Source: Roseovarius aestuariivivens (lineage in GTDB: Bacteria > Pseudomonadota > Alphaproteobacteria > Rhodobacterales > Rhodobacteraceae). From it: a stretch of 64,000 nt of DNA. Location of the stretch: the NCBI RefSeq assembly GCF_004761875.1, contig NZ_SJEY01000013.1, positions 1 through 64,000 on the forward strand. Reading direction: 5' to 3'. Shown here in pieces: positions 35,616 to 44,456 of the stretch; the first letter of the stretch is position 1; each line of letters begins with the position of its first letter. The translations under genes and the position numbers were made by a program. Under the pieces are notes generated by a model, which searched no databases, was not told where the DNA came from, and saw nothing but the letters and a program-made list of their open reading frames with translations.

Positions 35616-36254
35616 TCAGCTCCGGCTCGGGTAAATCCCGAAAAGAGCGATGCAATAGTTGTTCACGAGTGTTGGGGCCATGTTTGTGATCGATTGGCTT
35701 CCACCAGTCGTGCCGATGATTTCGCCAGAAATGTCGACGCTAATCAGCCCGGGCGCCATGTCCTGTTTTGTACCCTCGGATGACGCGTAGAAATTGACGT
35801 TTCCGGTGGGAAAATACGCTCCGTCCGGGTTGTTGGTGCTTGGTGTTTCGTTGCTGGCGACGAGCTTTGCGCCAAGGGTTCCCAGTGGGCTGTGCGAATG
35901 GCCGGGCATCTCGTTGATCGTTGTGGTGACGGTTTCCGCTCCGGCCTTGCTGCCCAGACGCTGAAAGCTCAGCCCGCTCCCCGTACCGGTGTGAACCGGA
36001 ACGCGACCCCGTAAGTCGGGCAGGCCGAAAGTGGTTCTGCCATCGCCGCCATAGATGGTTCCAAGGAGCGAAAAGAGCGCATTGTTCGAGCTGATGGCCA
36101 GAAGCTGCCCATCGAGGGGCGCCCAATTCCTGGGGCAAAAATTAAAGCCAAAAGACCGGATTTCCCCGACGAAGGGTTCGTCGGCTTTGGCGCTTTCGGT
36201 GGCTGCAGCAATCGCAAGCGTTGCAGCAAATACGTGAGAGATCAGTTTTCTCAT
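35616..36254 (-). CDS. Exported phage tail-collar domain protein (2 of 3)
   Basis: The 212-residue paralogue of the flanking genes has a signal peptide (AATLAIAAATESAKA), the motif NFCPRNWAPLDGQLLAI, FSLLGTIYGGDGRTTFGLPD and LRGRVPVHTG, and the same C-terminal CIALFGIYPSRS. It has its own ribosome site (AGGAC 7 bases upstream). Short gaps between the three genes suggest one transcript. Confidence 0.85.
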   Translation of the reverse strand: MRKLISHVFAATLAIAAATESAKADEPFVGEIRSFGFNFCPRNWAPLDGQLLAISSNNALFSLLGTIYGGDGRTTFGLPDLRGRVPVHTGTGSGLSFQRLGSKAGAETVTTTINEMPGHSHSPLGTLGAKLVASNETPSTNNPDGAYFPTGNVNFYASSEGTKQDMAPGLISVDISGEIIGTTGGSQSITNMAPTLVNNYCIALFGIYPSRS

Positions 36255-36344
36255 ATCTATCGTCCTGATATTGCAGGTGCGGCGGTTTTCGATCGGTGCC
36301 TATGCCGCACGGTATCTGTGAATTCGATGGCTTGCGCCGCGGCG

Positions 36345-36989
36345 TCAGTTGCGCGGCGGGAAAAGGCCCTGGGTCGCAATGCAGAAATTCAGCACCTGAT
36401 AGGGCTGCATGTTGTTCGCCCGGATATTGTTCCCGCTTGTGCCGAGCGATATCTGAACGTCCAGATCGACCGTTGCATTGTTCATGGGCACCGGTACCGT
36501 CTGCGAACCCGCGTATACGCGTTCGCCAGCAGGAAATGTCGGGATAAGATTGCCGCCGGGCGCATTCGACGTCGGGGGGCTGCTGGTCGCCTGAAGCCTG
36601 CCGGTCGGAACGCCGACAACGTTATGCGTATGATTGGGCAGGTTCTGCTGTGTCATTGCCGTTGTCTCGGACCCGCTTCTCTGCCCGAGCTGATAATTCG
36701 GAAGGCCGGGTCCCATGCCGCTTGCGATCGGAGAGCGACCGCGCAAATCCGGAAGTGCGAAGGTCGTTCGGCCATCGCCGCCGTAGGTCGTCCCGAGCAG
36801 AGAAAACAGCGCCTGGTTGCTGCTGATCGGCAAGAGCTGCCCATCGGCAGCTGCCCACCCACGGGGGCAAAAATTGAAGCCGACGATCATGATGTCGCCG
36901 AGATACGGATCGATTCCCGCCTTTACCGGAGCGGGTGTGGTGAGAGTTGAAACAGCGGCCGCGGCAGCGGCCAAAAATAGTCTACGCAT
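36345..36989 (-). CDS. Exported phage tail-collar domain protein (3 of 3)
   Basis: The 214-residue first gene of the triplet has a signal peptide (LFLAAAAAAVSTLTTPAPVKA), the motif FNFCPRGWAAADGQLLPI, FSLLGTTYGGDGRTTFALPD and LRGRSPIASG, and ends CIATQGLFPPRN. It has an excellent ribosome site (GGGAGG) and an AT-rich upstream region (36990-37080) likely to carry the promoter for all three. Confidence 0.86.
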   Translation of the reverse strand: MRRLFLAAAAAAVSTLTTPAPVKAGIDPYLGDIMIVGFNFCPRGWAAADGQLLPISSNQALFSLLGTTYGGDGRTTFALPDLRGRSPIASGMGPGLPNYQLGQRSGSETTAMTQQNLPNHTHNVVGVPTGRLQATSSPPTSNAPGGNLIPTFPAGERVYAGSQTVPVPMNNATVDLDVQISLGTSGNNIRANNMQPYQVLNFCIATQGLFPPRN

Positions 36990-37217
36990 GTGATACCTCC
37001 CTTAAAAAAATGTTTTCCTTACGTTAGGTTAACACCATAAAAATTATTCACTCAACGGTTGACTTTAGCTTTTTCCTTTCGAGTAAAACGCGAAGCTTTT
37101 CGAAGCTTAACTGATGCGACTCGCGTTGCAGAAAAAAGACACACACCTGCTGGTCCGCGGATCGTAGAAAGATCGTCAAGTCGGCCAATTCCGATCTGTC
37201 CGACGCTCTGCCGGCGA
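36990..37217 (-). promoter_or_regulatory. AT-rich promoter region of collar operon
   Basis: This stretch upstream of the collar genes is markedly AT-rich compared with its surroundings. Reading the minus strand, TTTACTCG..AATAATTTTTATGG and a later GTTAACC give plausible promoter elements, but no single -35/-10 pair is convincing. The transcript would start here and run through the three collar genes. Confidence 0.35.
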
Positions 37218-38198
37218 TCAGTCAGGCAGGATCGCGACAGTGGCTTTTTCTCGGAGCGTGTCCTTGCCATGCGTCTTCCGAAAACCTTTGGTGTCGTGGT
37301 TCCCAAGGTAGTACGCCACGACTTCCGCGCGAAGGGCGAGTGCCGGGGCAAGTTGCGTGGAGTTGATCACAATCAGCCGCATGCCGCCTTCGGGCATGCC
37401 AAGCGTTTTGAACGTGCCATCCGCCGCGTAGGAGGGAAGCTGGAGATATGTCACGTCCTTCGTCGCGCGCCAGCGCGACCAGATCTCGGCAGGCGGTGGC
37501 GGATAGAAGGCCGGTGGCGCAAAAGCGACCACGCTGTATCCTTCTCGCTGCTCCAGACTGTCCGGCCACAATCCGGTCTCATGGAGCTTGTGAAGTGCTC
37601 TGACGAAGGGTGCGCCGTAGAGGTCGATCCATTGGACAGCGATGCGCGGATGAACCTCGATGATCGCGGGGCCGATCATTTCGAAATTCAGCGCGCCAGT
37701 ATAGTCGCCGAGATTTCTGGCGACGAAATCGCGCAAACGTGCCTCGATCTTCGGCTCGATCGACACGCCGATATGCCAAAAGTCCCAAGTGCCCTTGTCG
37801 AGCGGGTAGCCTTTCGTTGAGCAAAGCCAATAGATTTTCCCGTCGACTGCGATGACGTCGATACTGTGATGGGGGCCTTCCAGAACCTCACACCACATCA
37901 TCCCGGGGCGCAGCGTGCTTTCGAATTCGGCGATCGTGTCGAAACGGCGCGCCCCCACTGACATGCCAGACAAATTGTAAATCGGTTTCGCGAAAAGCGG
38001 CTCGACGGTTGGCGGCACGCCGAAGGGGCCCGCGCGCAGCCCTTGAAGTTCGGCGACCTGCAACTTGTTAAAGAGCCAGTGATGCCGTGGGTTGAGCTGG
38101 TAGGCATCGGCGTCATCGGTGGGCACACCGGGCGTTTCGGGAAAGCCGAACCCGTCGAAATAGGCTTTGCGCCAAGCGTTGCAGCAAAGGATCGCCAT
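37218..38198 (-). CDS. ATP-grasp-like protein (partial-type)
   Basis: The 326-residue protein has features of an ATP-grasp fold: LFNKLQVAELQGL, then FAKPIYNLSGMS (lysine in the A-subdomain) and NFEMIGPAIIEVHPRI, where the usual Glu-x-Asn-Pro-Arg reads Glu-x-His-Pro-Arg. The first subdomain is short and the C-terminal ~130 residues are unassigned. It begins 3 bases after the stop of the six-haem cytochrome, so the two are co-translated. Substrate is unknown; activity is uncertain because of the changed metal-binding motif. Confidence 0.65.
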   Translation of the reverse strand: MAILCCNAWRKAYFDGFGFPETPGVPTDDADAYQLNPRHHWLFNKLQVAELQGLRAGPFGVPPTVEPLFAKPIYNLSGMSVGARRFDTIAEFESTLRPGMMWCEVLEGPHHSIDVIAVDGKIYWLCSTKGYPLDKGTWDFWHIGVSIEPKIEARLRDFVARNLGDYTGALNFEMIGPAIIEVHPRIAVQWIDLYGAPFVRALHKLHETGLWPDSLEQREGYSVVAFAPPAFYPPPPAEIWSRWRATKDVTYLQLPSYAADGTFKTLGMPEGGMRLIVINSTQLAPALALRAEVVAYYLGNHDTKGFRKTHGKDTLREKATVAILPD

Positions 38199-38201
38199 GG
38201 C

Positions 38202-41200
38202 TCAGCGCGGCGGACTGTAATCTGCGGTGGCACCGACCTGCAGCACCCAGTCCGCAATCTCGGGTGTTTTTTCGCTCACGAGGTTGTCGGCCAGGAAAAG
38301 AAGCCTGTTGGTGTCCTTGCTGTCTGCGCCCGTGCAGAACCGGTCTTGCAGGTAGAAGGGCGGGGTCGCCTGGTAAAGAAGCCGGGCCGTCACCCGGGCC
38401 ACAGTGACGTCGGGCAGATCGAATGCGTATGTCACGGTGTCGGCGCCGGTGACCGGAGTTGCGCCTTCTGCATCGTAGTCCGGGTCGATGACACCTTCGG
38501 AGTTCGTGACCCCCACTGCTGTCGTGTCTTCAGCAAGGTTTGGCTGTGCACCCAGAGCCTTTGCGATCCGGACCCTGTGCGCGAGGGGCAGAAAACCGGA
38601 GGGATAAAGCCGATTATCCTTCACCTCGGAACAGATCGACAGAAAGCTGGTGGTCAGTTCACCGGCCGGGGTCGCGTCATGGCCGCAATCCGCCGAAGTG
38701 GCACCCGCCGGTGGTGTGCTTACCAGTTCTTGGTAGATCTGCGCTTGGTCTTGCGCGGTGATGAGCTCGTAATGCGGCTGGTGCGGACGGTCAGCCCAGT
38801 TTGCTGGTCTGGTGCATTGTTTGGTCCACCAGACCTCACCTGTGACAGGCGTCTTCTGCGGCCCTGTGATCTGGCCCGCCGGGTTGACCCCACCCGATTG
38901 CCAAAGGATGCTGTCGTTCTCACCATAGGCGGTGAATTCTATGAAAGCACGGCGGAAGCCCACGCCCGAGGGAAACTTGTGCCCGGTAAGGTTCGTGACC
39001 GTGACATCGAAGGCATTTCCGTAGGCGTTGCCGCTTGACGGATTGACGGGGGCGCTTTGGCTGGTGCCGACGGTCACTGTGGCGGTGGCGTTCCGGGCGT
39101 TGTCGAGCATTGCGAGTTTCGTCAGGTCGGCGGGGTTGAGCCCGTTGCTGACCAGCATCGGGCTCGATGCAGGGATCCCCAGGACGTTCGGAAACTGATC
39201 GGCCATCTCGACGAGAAACATGTTCAATCCGACCAGCGTGTGTTTCGCGAAGCCCTGCCGATAAGGCAGGTCGATGTTTTCCGACGATTCCGTGTAATCG
39301 GCAGCGGAGAAATTGGTGCGTTCCTGAATTCCCGCGATCTTGCTGACATAGGGCGTGCCATCAGCCGTCTTGCTTGGCAGGTGGCATTCCTGACACTCCT
39401 GCCATTTGCTGCCCTGGTCTGATTCACCCAGAAGATTGACGCCAAGCAATTCGCCAGAACGGAAATCGCTGAACGCCCATTCCGGATAGGTTGTCTGCTC
39501 GTATACGTATGTCAGAATGTTAAGGTTTTCACTCGCCGGGTCGGTTTCGCCAAGAACCGGCAGGTGCACGGTATGGCATGAGCCGCAGGCGGCGGAGTCC
39601 TTGAAACCTTCATGATATTGCGGCCTGAGTCCAAGCGCGTTTTCCATCGGTACAGTCTTGATCGGACCTGCGGGATCGTTCTCAGCGCCGAACGGGCCAT
39701 TGATCTCGTCGGCCGCGCCGACTTTGAAACTACCCGTGAAGGTGGCGGCGAAATTTGTGTTTGCCGGTTGCCCCTCGCCATTCTGGCTGAAGATCGCCTG
39801 ACGCTGCGCGACGCAGATGTTGCGCGTTTCCGTCTCGTTGCTGGCGTCGGTTGGTTGCGGCGGCGGCCCGGCCACGGTGGCATCGGCGAAGTTCATGCGA
39901 TGGCAGGCCGTGCAATTGATCCCGTCTCGCGCGAGCGCTGCGTGGCGCGCGTCGATATCGTCGAAGGTTGACGGCACCGTGTCTACGTCGGCTCGGGTAA
40001 AGTTCTCGCAGGTCTGCGTTTGCGCATCGAATGTATCGATCTGGAACTGGCGCTGTCCCGCGATGCCATGACATCCAAGACAAGTATTCTCGATGAAGGA
40101 GGGCAGGCTTTTTTGACCACCGTCATAGGTGCCCGAATGGAACGTGTTCGTCTCAGAGGCAAGCTGAGCGTAGAAAATCGGATCGCGTCCGGCCAATCCC
40201 ATCGGCGAGGTGCGCCAGGTTGCATAGGGTGAATAGTTGTAGAGATGCGGGACCGACGCGCCCGCGCCCGCGTTTTCCTGAAGTCGCTTGTGTTCCGCCA
40301 CCGTGAGTGGATGCGTCATGTCAAATTGCATGCCCGTGCCCCCGGCGTCGTGGCAGCCCGCGCATTGGTCCGAGGTGAGATATTCGCTGGCATCGGTTGC
40401 CGGACCCGCAAAGACGGGCGCGGTGTCGTAGGTTGCGCTGATCATGCTGATCGTGTCCGGGTCTGTCGGCACTGGCGTCTTGTCATAAAGGTACTCTGCA
40501 ATCGGTCCTTTACCGGGGGACGGATCACGTACCTGTGCCGCTTCGAGGGCTGGCTGAAGCGCGCGCAGCTCATGCCCGTTCGTGACATCGGTGCGTCCGG
40601 ATGTTTCGCCGGCGATCGAAGGCGTCAGCGCGGCCGGATCGCTGAATACCTGAACATCGAACCACGAATTCGTCAGATAGCTTTCCGGCTCGCCCTCGCC
40701 GAGTTGCAGGTTGTTCATTGTCGAAAACGTCGAATTGTCGACCGCTGACGCATGGCAATTCAGACAATACTGGCCGAACCCCATCGCAGGCGCGCCCCAG
40801 TATTGCGGCGGCCAGTCATTGGCCGAGGTATTCTCGGTCGTGGCACCGGGGTCATACTTCGTTGTCTGAGAGGCGAAGTTCTGTTGGGCTTCGGTCTTGG
40901 TCGGACCGAGGGCGAGGCCGTAATAGCCCCAATACCAGCCGTCATGCGTTGCGCCCGCATCGCGCACCATAAACGCGATACCGCTTGTGGGGAAAAGGGT
41001 TATTGGATCGCGGTCCTGGCATACGGTGGCCGGGGCGTCGTACATTTCTTTCACGATGATCGCGCCGTCAGGCATCGGTGTTGCTGGGGCGTCGTAATGG
41101 CCGGTATCGCCCGGCCGTTCGACCGAAATCCAGTCGAACGCCGTCTGGTTGTACCAGATCACCGCCGGCTGATGGAACGCGCTTTGGGCGGTTTGCCACT

Positions 41201-41585
41201 TGCCGGAACCCTCGCTGCCGAATGTAACACCGGTCGCCATGTCGGGGCCAAGCTGGCGGACGAATTTGTCGCGATACCACCCTTCACCGCTCGGCGCGCC
41301 GTCTTCGATAGGTGCGAGCCGCCGGTGGCACATGTTGATAAAAAACTGACTGACTAAATTCTCATAAACTTCAGCCGCTGACATCCCTCCGGCGGGTTGC
41401 GTCGCACTTGGCGTTTTGAGTTTTGCTTCCAAAACCTCGCAACTCGTCCCGTCGAAGTTGCCTTGTGTCGGCAAGAGGCCAGAGGCGCTGTCATAGGGGC
41501 TTGGCGGTGTCGCGTCACACCAGACCTCGGCGTTGGCCGATGCCGCAAAGGCAACAAGCGCTGCGGACAGCAGTACATTCTTCAT
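38202..41585 (-). CDS. Exported six-haem c-type cytochrome
   Basis: The 1127-residue protein has a signal peptide (LLSAALVAFAASANA) and six CxxCH haem motifs at Cys274 (CLNCH), Cys408 (CAGCH), Cys502 (CLGCH), Cys558 (CTACH), Cys667 (CGSCH) and Cys731 (CQECH). The regions between are long, so haems are spread over large domains rather than packed as in small multihaem proteins. GAGG precedes the ATG. It is in the periplasm or at the surface; no electron donor gene is adjacent. Coupling to an ATP-grasp-like protein is unusual. Confidence 0.87.
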   Translation of the reverse strand: MKNVLLSAALVAFAASANAEVWCDATPPSPYDSASGLLPTQGNFDGTSCEVLEAKLKTPSATQPAGGMSAAEVYENLVSQFFINMCHRRLAPIEDGAPSGEGWYRDKFVRQLGPDMATGVTFGSEGSGKWQTAQSAFHQPAVIWYNQTAFDWISVERPGDTGHYDAPATPMPDGAIIVKEMYDAPATVCQDRDPITLFPTSGIAFMVRDAGATHDGWYWGYYGLALGPTKTEAQQNFASQTTKYDPGATTENTSANDWPPQYWGAPAMGFGQYCLNCHASAVDNSTFSTMNNLQLGEGEPESYLTNSWFDVQVFSDPAALTPSIAGETSGRTDVTNGHELRALQPALEAAQVRDPSPGKGPIAEYLYDKTPVPTDPDTISMISATYDTAPVFAGPATDASEYLTSDQCAGCHDAGGTGMQFDMTHPLTVAEHKRLQENAGAGASVPHLYNYSPYATWRTSPMGLAGRDPIFYAQLASETNTFHSGTYDGGQKSLPSFIENTCLGCHGIAGQRQFQIDTFDAQTQTCENFTRADVDTVPSTFDDIDARHAALARDGINCTACHRMNFADATVAGPPPQPTDASNETETRNICVAQRQAIFSQNGEGQPANTNFAATFTGSFKVGAADEINGPFGAENDPAGPIKTVPMENALGLRPQYHEGFKDSAACGSCHTVHLPVLGETDPASENLNILTYVYEQTTYPEWAFSDFRSGELLGVNLLGESDQGSKWQECQECHLPSKTADGTPYVSKIAGIQERTNFSAADYTESSENIDLPYRQGFAKHTLVGLNMFLVEMADQFPNVLGIPASSPMLVSNGLNPADLTKLAMLDNARNATATVTVGTSQSAPVNPSSGNAYGNAFDVTVTNLTGHKFPSGVGFRRAFIEFTAYGENDSILWQSGGVNPAGQITGPQKTPVTGEVWWTKQCTRPANWADRPHQPHYELITAQDQAQIYQELVSTPPAGATSADCGHDATPAGELTTSFLSICSEVKDNRLYPSGFLPLAHRVRIAKALGAQPNLAEDTTAVGVTNSEGVIDPDYDAEGATPVTGADTVTYAFDLPDVTVARVTARLLYQATPPFYLQDRFCTGADSKDTNRLLFLADNLVSEKTPEIADWVLQVGATADYSPPR

Positions 41586-41977
41586 ATGGGGACCCTCGGC
41601 TGACTGCTGACCAAGGACTTGCGGAGAGAAAAACCCTATGACCTGGCAGAGTATCGGTTGTTTTTGCCGGTCATGAATTCGCTAAGCGGGACAATATTTT
41701 TGGTTTAAATGCAATGCCGGTACACACTGGATAGTTGAGCATGGGGCGCAACATTGTGTCAAGCAAAACGTGGGTTGCGAACGGCGCTGGACGGTAGGTT
41801 GTGCCCTTCATCTCGCAGATATCCGCAGGTTTGCGCTGGCCTGTCTTTGGGCGTCTGGTGGCCCCAGAATTGCATCGACAATGCCATGAATTTTCCGCGT
41901 TCTGGAAAAGCCCTAGGTCTTGGGCGCGCCGTGAAAAAGCTTTGGATTGTCAGCGGCGCAGTGAAAGGAGGCGGTTT
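41586..41977. other. Divergent intergenic region, cytochrome and GT4 genes
   Basis: No gene is seen between the cytochrome start and the glycosyltransferase start. The middle (about 41690-41720) is AT-rich and probably holds promoters for both directions. Open frames here overlap no ribosome site and are shadows or upstream extensions. Confidence 0.5.
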
Positions 41978-43039
41978 ATGCGACCAGAGTGCGTTTTCGC
42001 CGTGCCGGGTGACTTGTCGGCACCAACCGGTGGATACCACTATGACCGGCAGCTTCTGGCGGCATTGAACGACGTGGGGCAGCGGACACGCCACTTGGCG
42101 TTACCCTCATCCTTCCACTTCCCGGAGGACCAGCACATGCAAGACGCTGTGGAAGCACTCGCAAAGGTGCCGGCAAAGGACGTCTTGATCGTAGATGGAC
42201 TGGCCTACGGCGCGATTGAAACAAGGCAAATCGACCGGATCGTGGCGCCAATCATCGCGTTGGTCCATCATCCGTTGGCCCACGAAAACGGCTTGCCGCC
42301 AGATCAGGCCAGAAGGTTGCGGCTCCTTGAAAAAGCCAACCTGGGGAAAGCCGCGCATGTCCTTGTTCCGAGCGGGCATATCAAGGATGTTCTCGTGACG
42401 GACTACGACATAGCGTCTTCACGTATCGAAGTGATCCGTCCGGGTAGACCCGAGTTTCTGTCTGTACAAAATCTGGCACGAGATGATGCTGCGCCCCTTA
42501 TTCTGTCCGTGGGATTGTTGCATCCCCGGAAAGGGCATGATGTCCTCATTTCCGCACTTGATGCTTGTGCCGATCTGACTTGGCGTGCGGTGATCGTCGG
42601 CGCGCCGTGGGAGAAGGGCTATGACAAAACTTTGCAGAACCAGATCGATGCGGCCGGTTTAGGCGAACGCATCAAGCTCGCCGGTCGGGTTCGGACGGAA
42701 GAACTGACACGCCTTTATGCCGAAGCGCGGATTTTTGCGCTGGCGACCCGCTACGAGGGCTACGGGATCGTGTTCGACGAAGCCTTGATCAATGGTGTGC
42801 CAATTGTCGCGACCGCCGCAGGGGCCGTGCCAGGTACCGTGCCGACCACGGCAGGTGCGCTGGTTCAGCCAGAGGATGCAACAGGCTTCTCCGCGGCTTT
42901 GCGCGGGCTGCTTAAGGACGACGTGCTGCATGCCAAAATGGCGGCGGCGGCGGTGCAGGCCGGGCGCGAACTTCCGTCTTGGGCAGATGCGGCACACCGC
43001 GTCAGGTCGGTGATCGATCGTGTGCGTAGCATGGCCTGA
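41978..43039 (+). CDS. Glycosyltransferase family 4
   Basis: The 353-residue enzyme has a GT-B fold: the donor-binding half shows ILSVGLLHPRKGHDVLISAL and FALATRYEGYGIVFDEALIN, the E-x7-E motif region of GT4. The N-terminal acceptor half starts FAVPGDLSAPTGGYHYDRQL. A near-perfect GAAAGGAGG 8 bases upstream fixes ATG 41978 against the longer frame from 41801. It heads the long plus-strand run that contains the pterin-like set. Confidence 0.88.
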   Translation: MRPECVFAVPGDLSAPTGGYHYDRQLLAALNDVGQRTRHLALPSSFHFPEDQHMQDAVEALAKVPAKDVLIVDGLAYGAIETRQIDRIVAPIIALVHHPLAHENGLPPDQARRLRLLEKANLGKAAHVLVPSGHIKDVLVTDYDIASSRIEVIRPGRPEFLSVQNLARDDAAPLILSVGLLHPRKGHDVLISALDACADLTWRAVIVGAPWEKGYDKTLQNQIDAAGLGERIKLAGRVRTEELTRLYAEARIFALATRYEGYGIVFDEALINGVPIVATAAGAVPGTVPTTAGALVQPEDATGFSAALRGLLKDDVLHAKMAAAAVQAGRELPSWADAAHRVRSVIDRVRSMA

Positions 43040-43301
43040 CGATCTGTCGCTTCCTGTACTTTCAAGCGCCCGCGCCATTCGGGAGCGGGTCAGTCTGAGC
43101 GTCTTGGTTGTGTTTGTCCAAATGGTGATTTGGCCAAGGTTGTGGGTTGGTTCACGCGATTGTGTTTCGCCTCAAAGACTTGGCGACACCGGTGTGAACC
43201 GTGCGTCTGCGATGTGAAAGTACAGAGCGATTGGCACGAACCGGCCCACTCGGGTCAGGCGGTCTTGCTTTGATCAATTCCCCTCTACATTCATCGCGTG
43301 A

Positions 43302-44456
43302 GTGCCAAGATGGAGTTCCGCGTTGCAAGTTTTTCGTTCATCCGCAATCGACACGGCGACCGTATCAGCTGTGCTTGCGCCGAACGCGTCCGAAATGCTG
43401 GCGCGGTTGACCAACGATATGGCGGTCGGTTTGCCAGTCGTATTGCAGGGCGCGCAGGGGGCCGTCCTTGTCGCATTGATCGAAACTTTGACGGAAAATC
43501 GCCTCGCTGCTCTTATGGCCCTTGGACGCGCTGAACTTGTTCTGACCGAAGGCCGCGCGCGCGCCCTTGGAATAGAAGCCGAGGTTGCCGGGCAGAAAGT
43601 GTTGCGTGTCGACCTACCTGAAAGCTTCGGACTCGGACAACTGAAGGCGGCGGCGGGCCAAGGTGCTGACGCCGCCGCACAGCCCGAAGAAATGCGCCAG
43701 GCCGGCCCAGCGGCGCAGCTTCATGAAGCGGCCGTCGCCTTGGCGAAGTCGGCGGAAATGTTGCCCGCGTTGTTACTTGTACGCCCTGATCCACTACAGG
43801 CAGAGGCTGGCGATCTGGGTTTGTCTGCGATGAAGGCCAAAGACGTGCTTGACTGTCTTGCGCACGAACGGAGGCTCTCAAACGTCAGTTCGGCGCCCCT
43901 GCCGATGGCAGTTTCCGATCTTGGGCAAGTGCACGTCTTTCGAACCGACAACCGGCGCGAAGAGCATTACGCCATAGAGTTTGGCACACCGGATCCGGCA
44001 CAGCCGGTGACTGTGCGTCTGCATTCGGCGTGTTTTACCGGCGACGTGCTGGCCAGTCAAAAATGCGATTGCGGCCCTCAGCTTAACGGTGCGATGCGTG
44101 CAATGGCCCAAACCGGCGGTATACTTCTTTACCTCAATCAGGAAGGACGCGGCATTGGTCTCGCCAACAAGATGCGTGCCTACCGTCTTCAGGATGCGGG
44201 CCTAGACACGGTCGAGGCCAACCATTGGCTTGGCTTTGATGACGATGAGCGTGATTTTCGGCTGGGCGCGCGCATGCTGCACCGCTTGGGCATTCGGCGC
44301 GTACGATTAATGACGAACAATCCCGCAAAAATTGCGATCCTGTCGTCGCAAGGAATTGAGGTTGTGGAACGCGTGCCGTTGCACACGCCCCAGACGTCTT
44401 GCAATGCGCGCTACCTTGCGACGAAGGCCGCGAAATCTGGACATCTGATGCCATGA
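43302..44456 (+). CDS. ribA: GTP cyclohydrolase II
   Basis: The 384-residue enzyme opens GTP in the first step of riboflavin synthesis. The C-terminal domain (from ~205) has the zinc cysteines in RLHSACFTGDVLASQKCDCG, the QEGRGIGLANKMRAYRLQD loop and DERDFRLG arginine region. The N-terminal ~190 residues are the divergent extension usual in Rhodobacteraceae RibA. GTG 43302 is used but lacks a clear ribosome site, so the start is uncertain. Its stop overlaps the dehydrogenase start (ATGA), tying it to the pterin-like genes. Confidence 0.88.
   Translation: MPRWSSALQVFRSSAIDTATVSAVLAPNASEMLARLTNDMAVGLPVVLQGAQGAVLVALIETLTENRLAALMALGRAELVLTEGRARALGIEAEVAGQKVLRVDLPESFGLGQLKAAAGQGADAAAQPEEMRQAGPAAQLHEAAVALAKSAEMLPALLLVRPDPLQAEAGDLGLSAMKAKDVLDCLAHERRLSNVSSAPLPMAVSDLGQVHVFRTDNRREEHYAIEFGTPDPAQPVTVRLHSACFTGDVLASQKCDCGPQLNGAMRAMAQTGGILLYLNQEGRGIGLANKMRAYRLQDAGLDTVEANHWLGFDDDERDFRLGARMLHRLGIRRVRLMTNNPAKIAILSSQGIEVVERVPLHTPQTSCNARYLATKAAKSGHLMP

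Noticed and set aside
34935-36989. Prophage remnant explaining the collar genes
   Set aside because: All three carry Sec signal peptides and no capsid, terminase or tail genes are nearby, so a phage tail module is unlikely.
43040-43301. FMN riboswitch upstream of ribA
   Set aside because: The conserved riboswitch core could not be found; only short inverted repeats such as CCAAAT/ATTTGG and GGTTCAC/GTGAACC are present.
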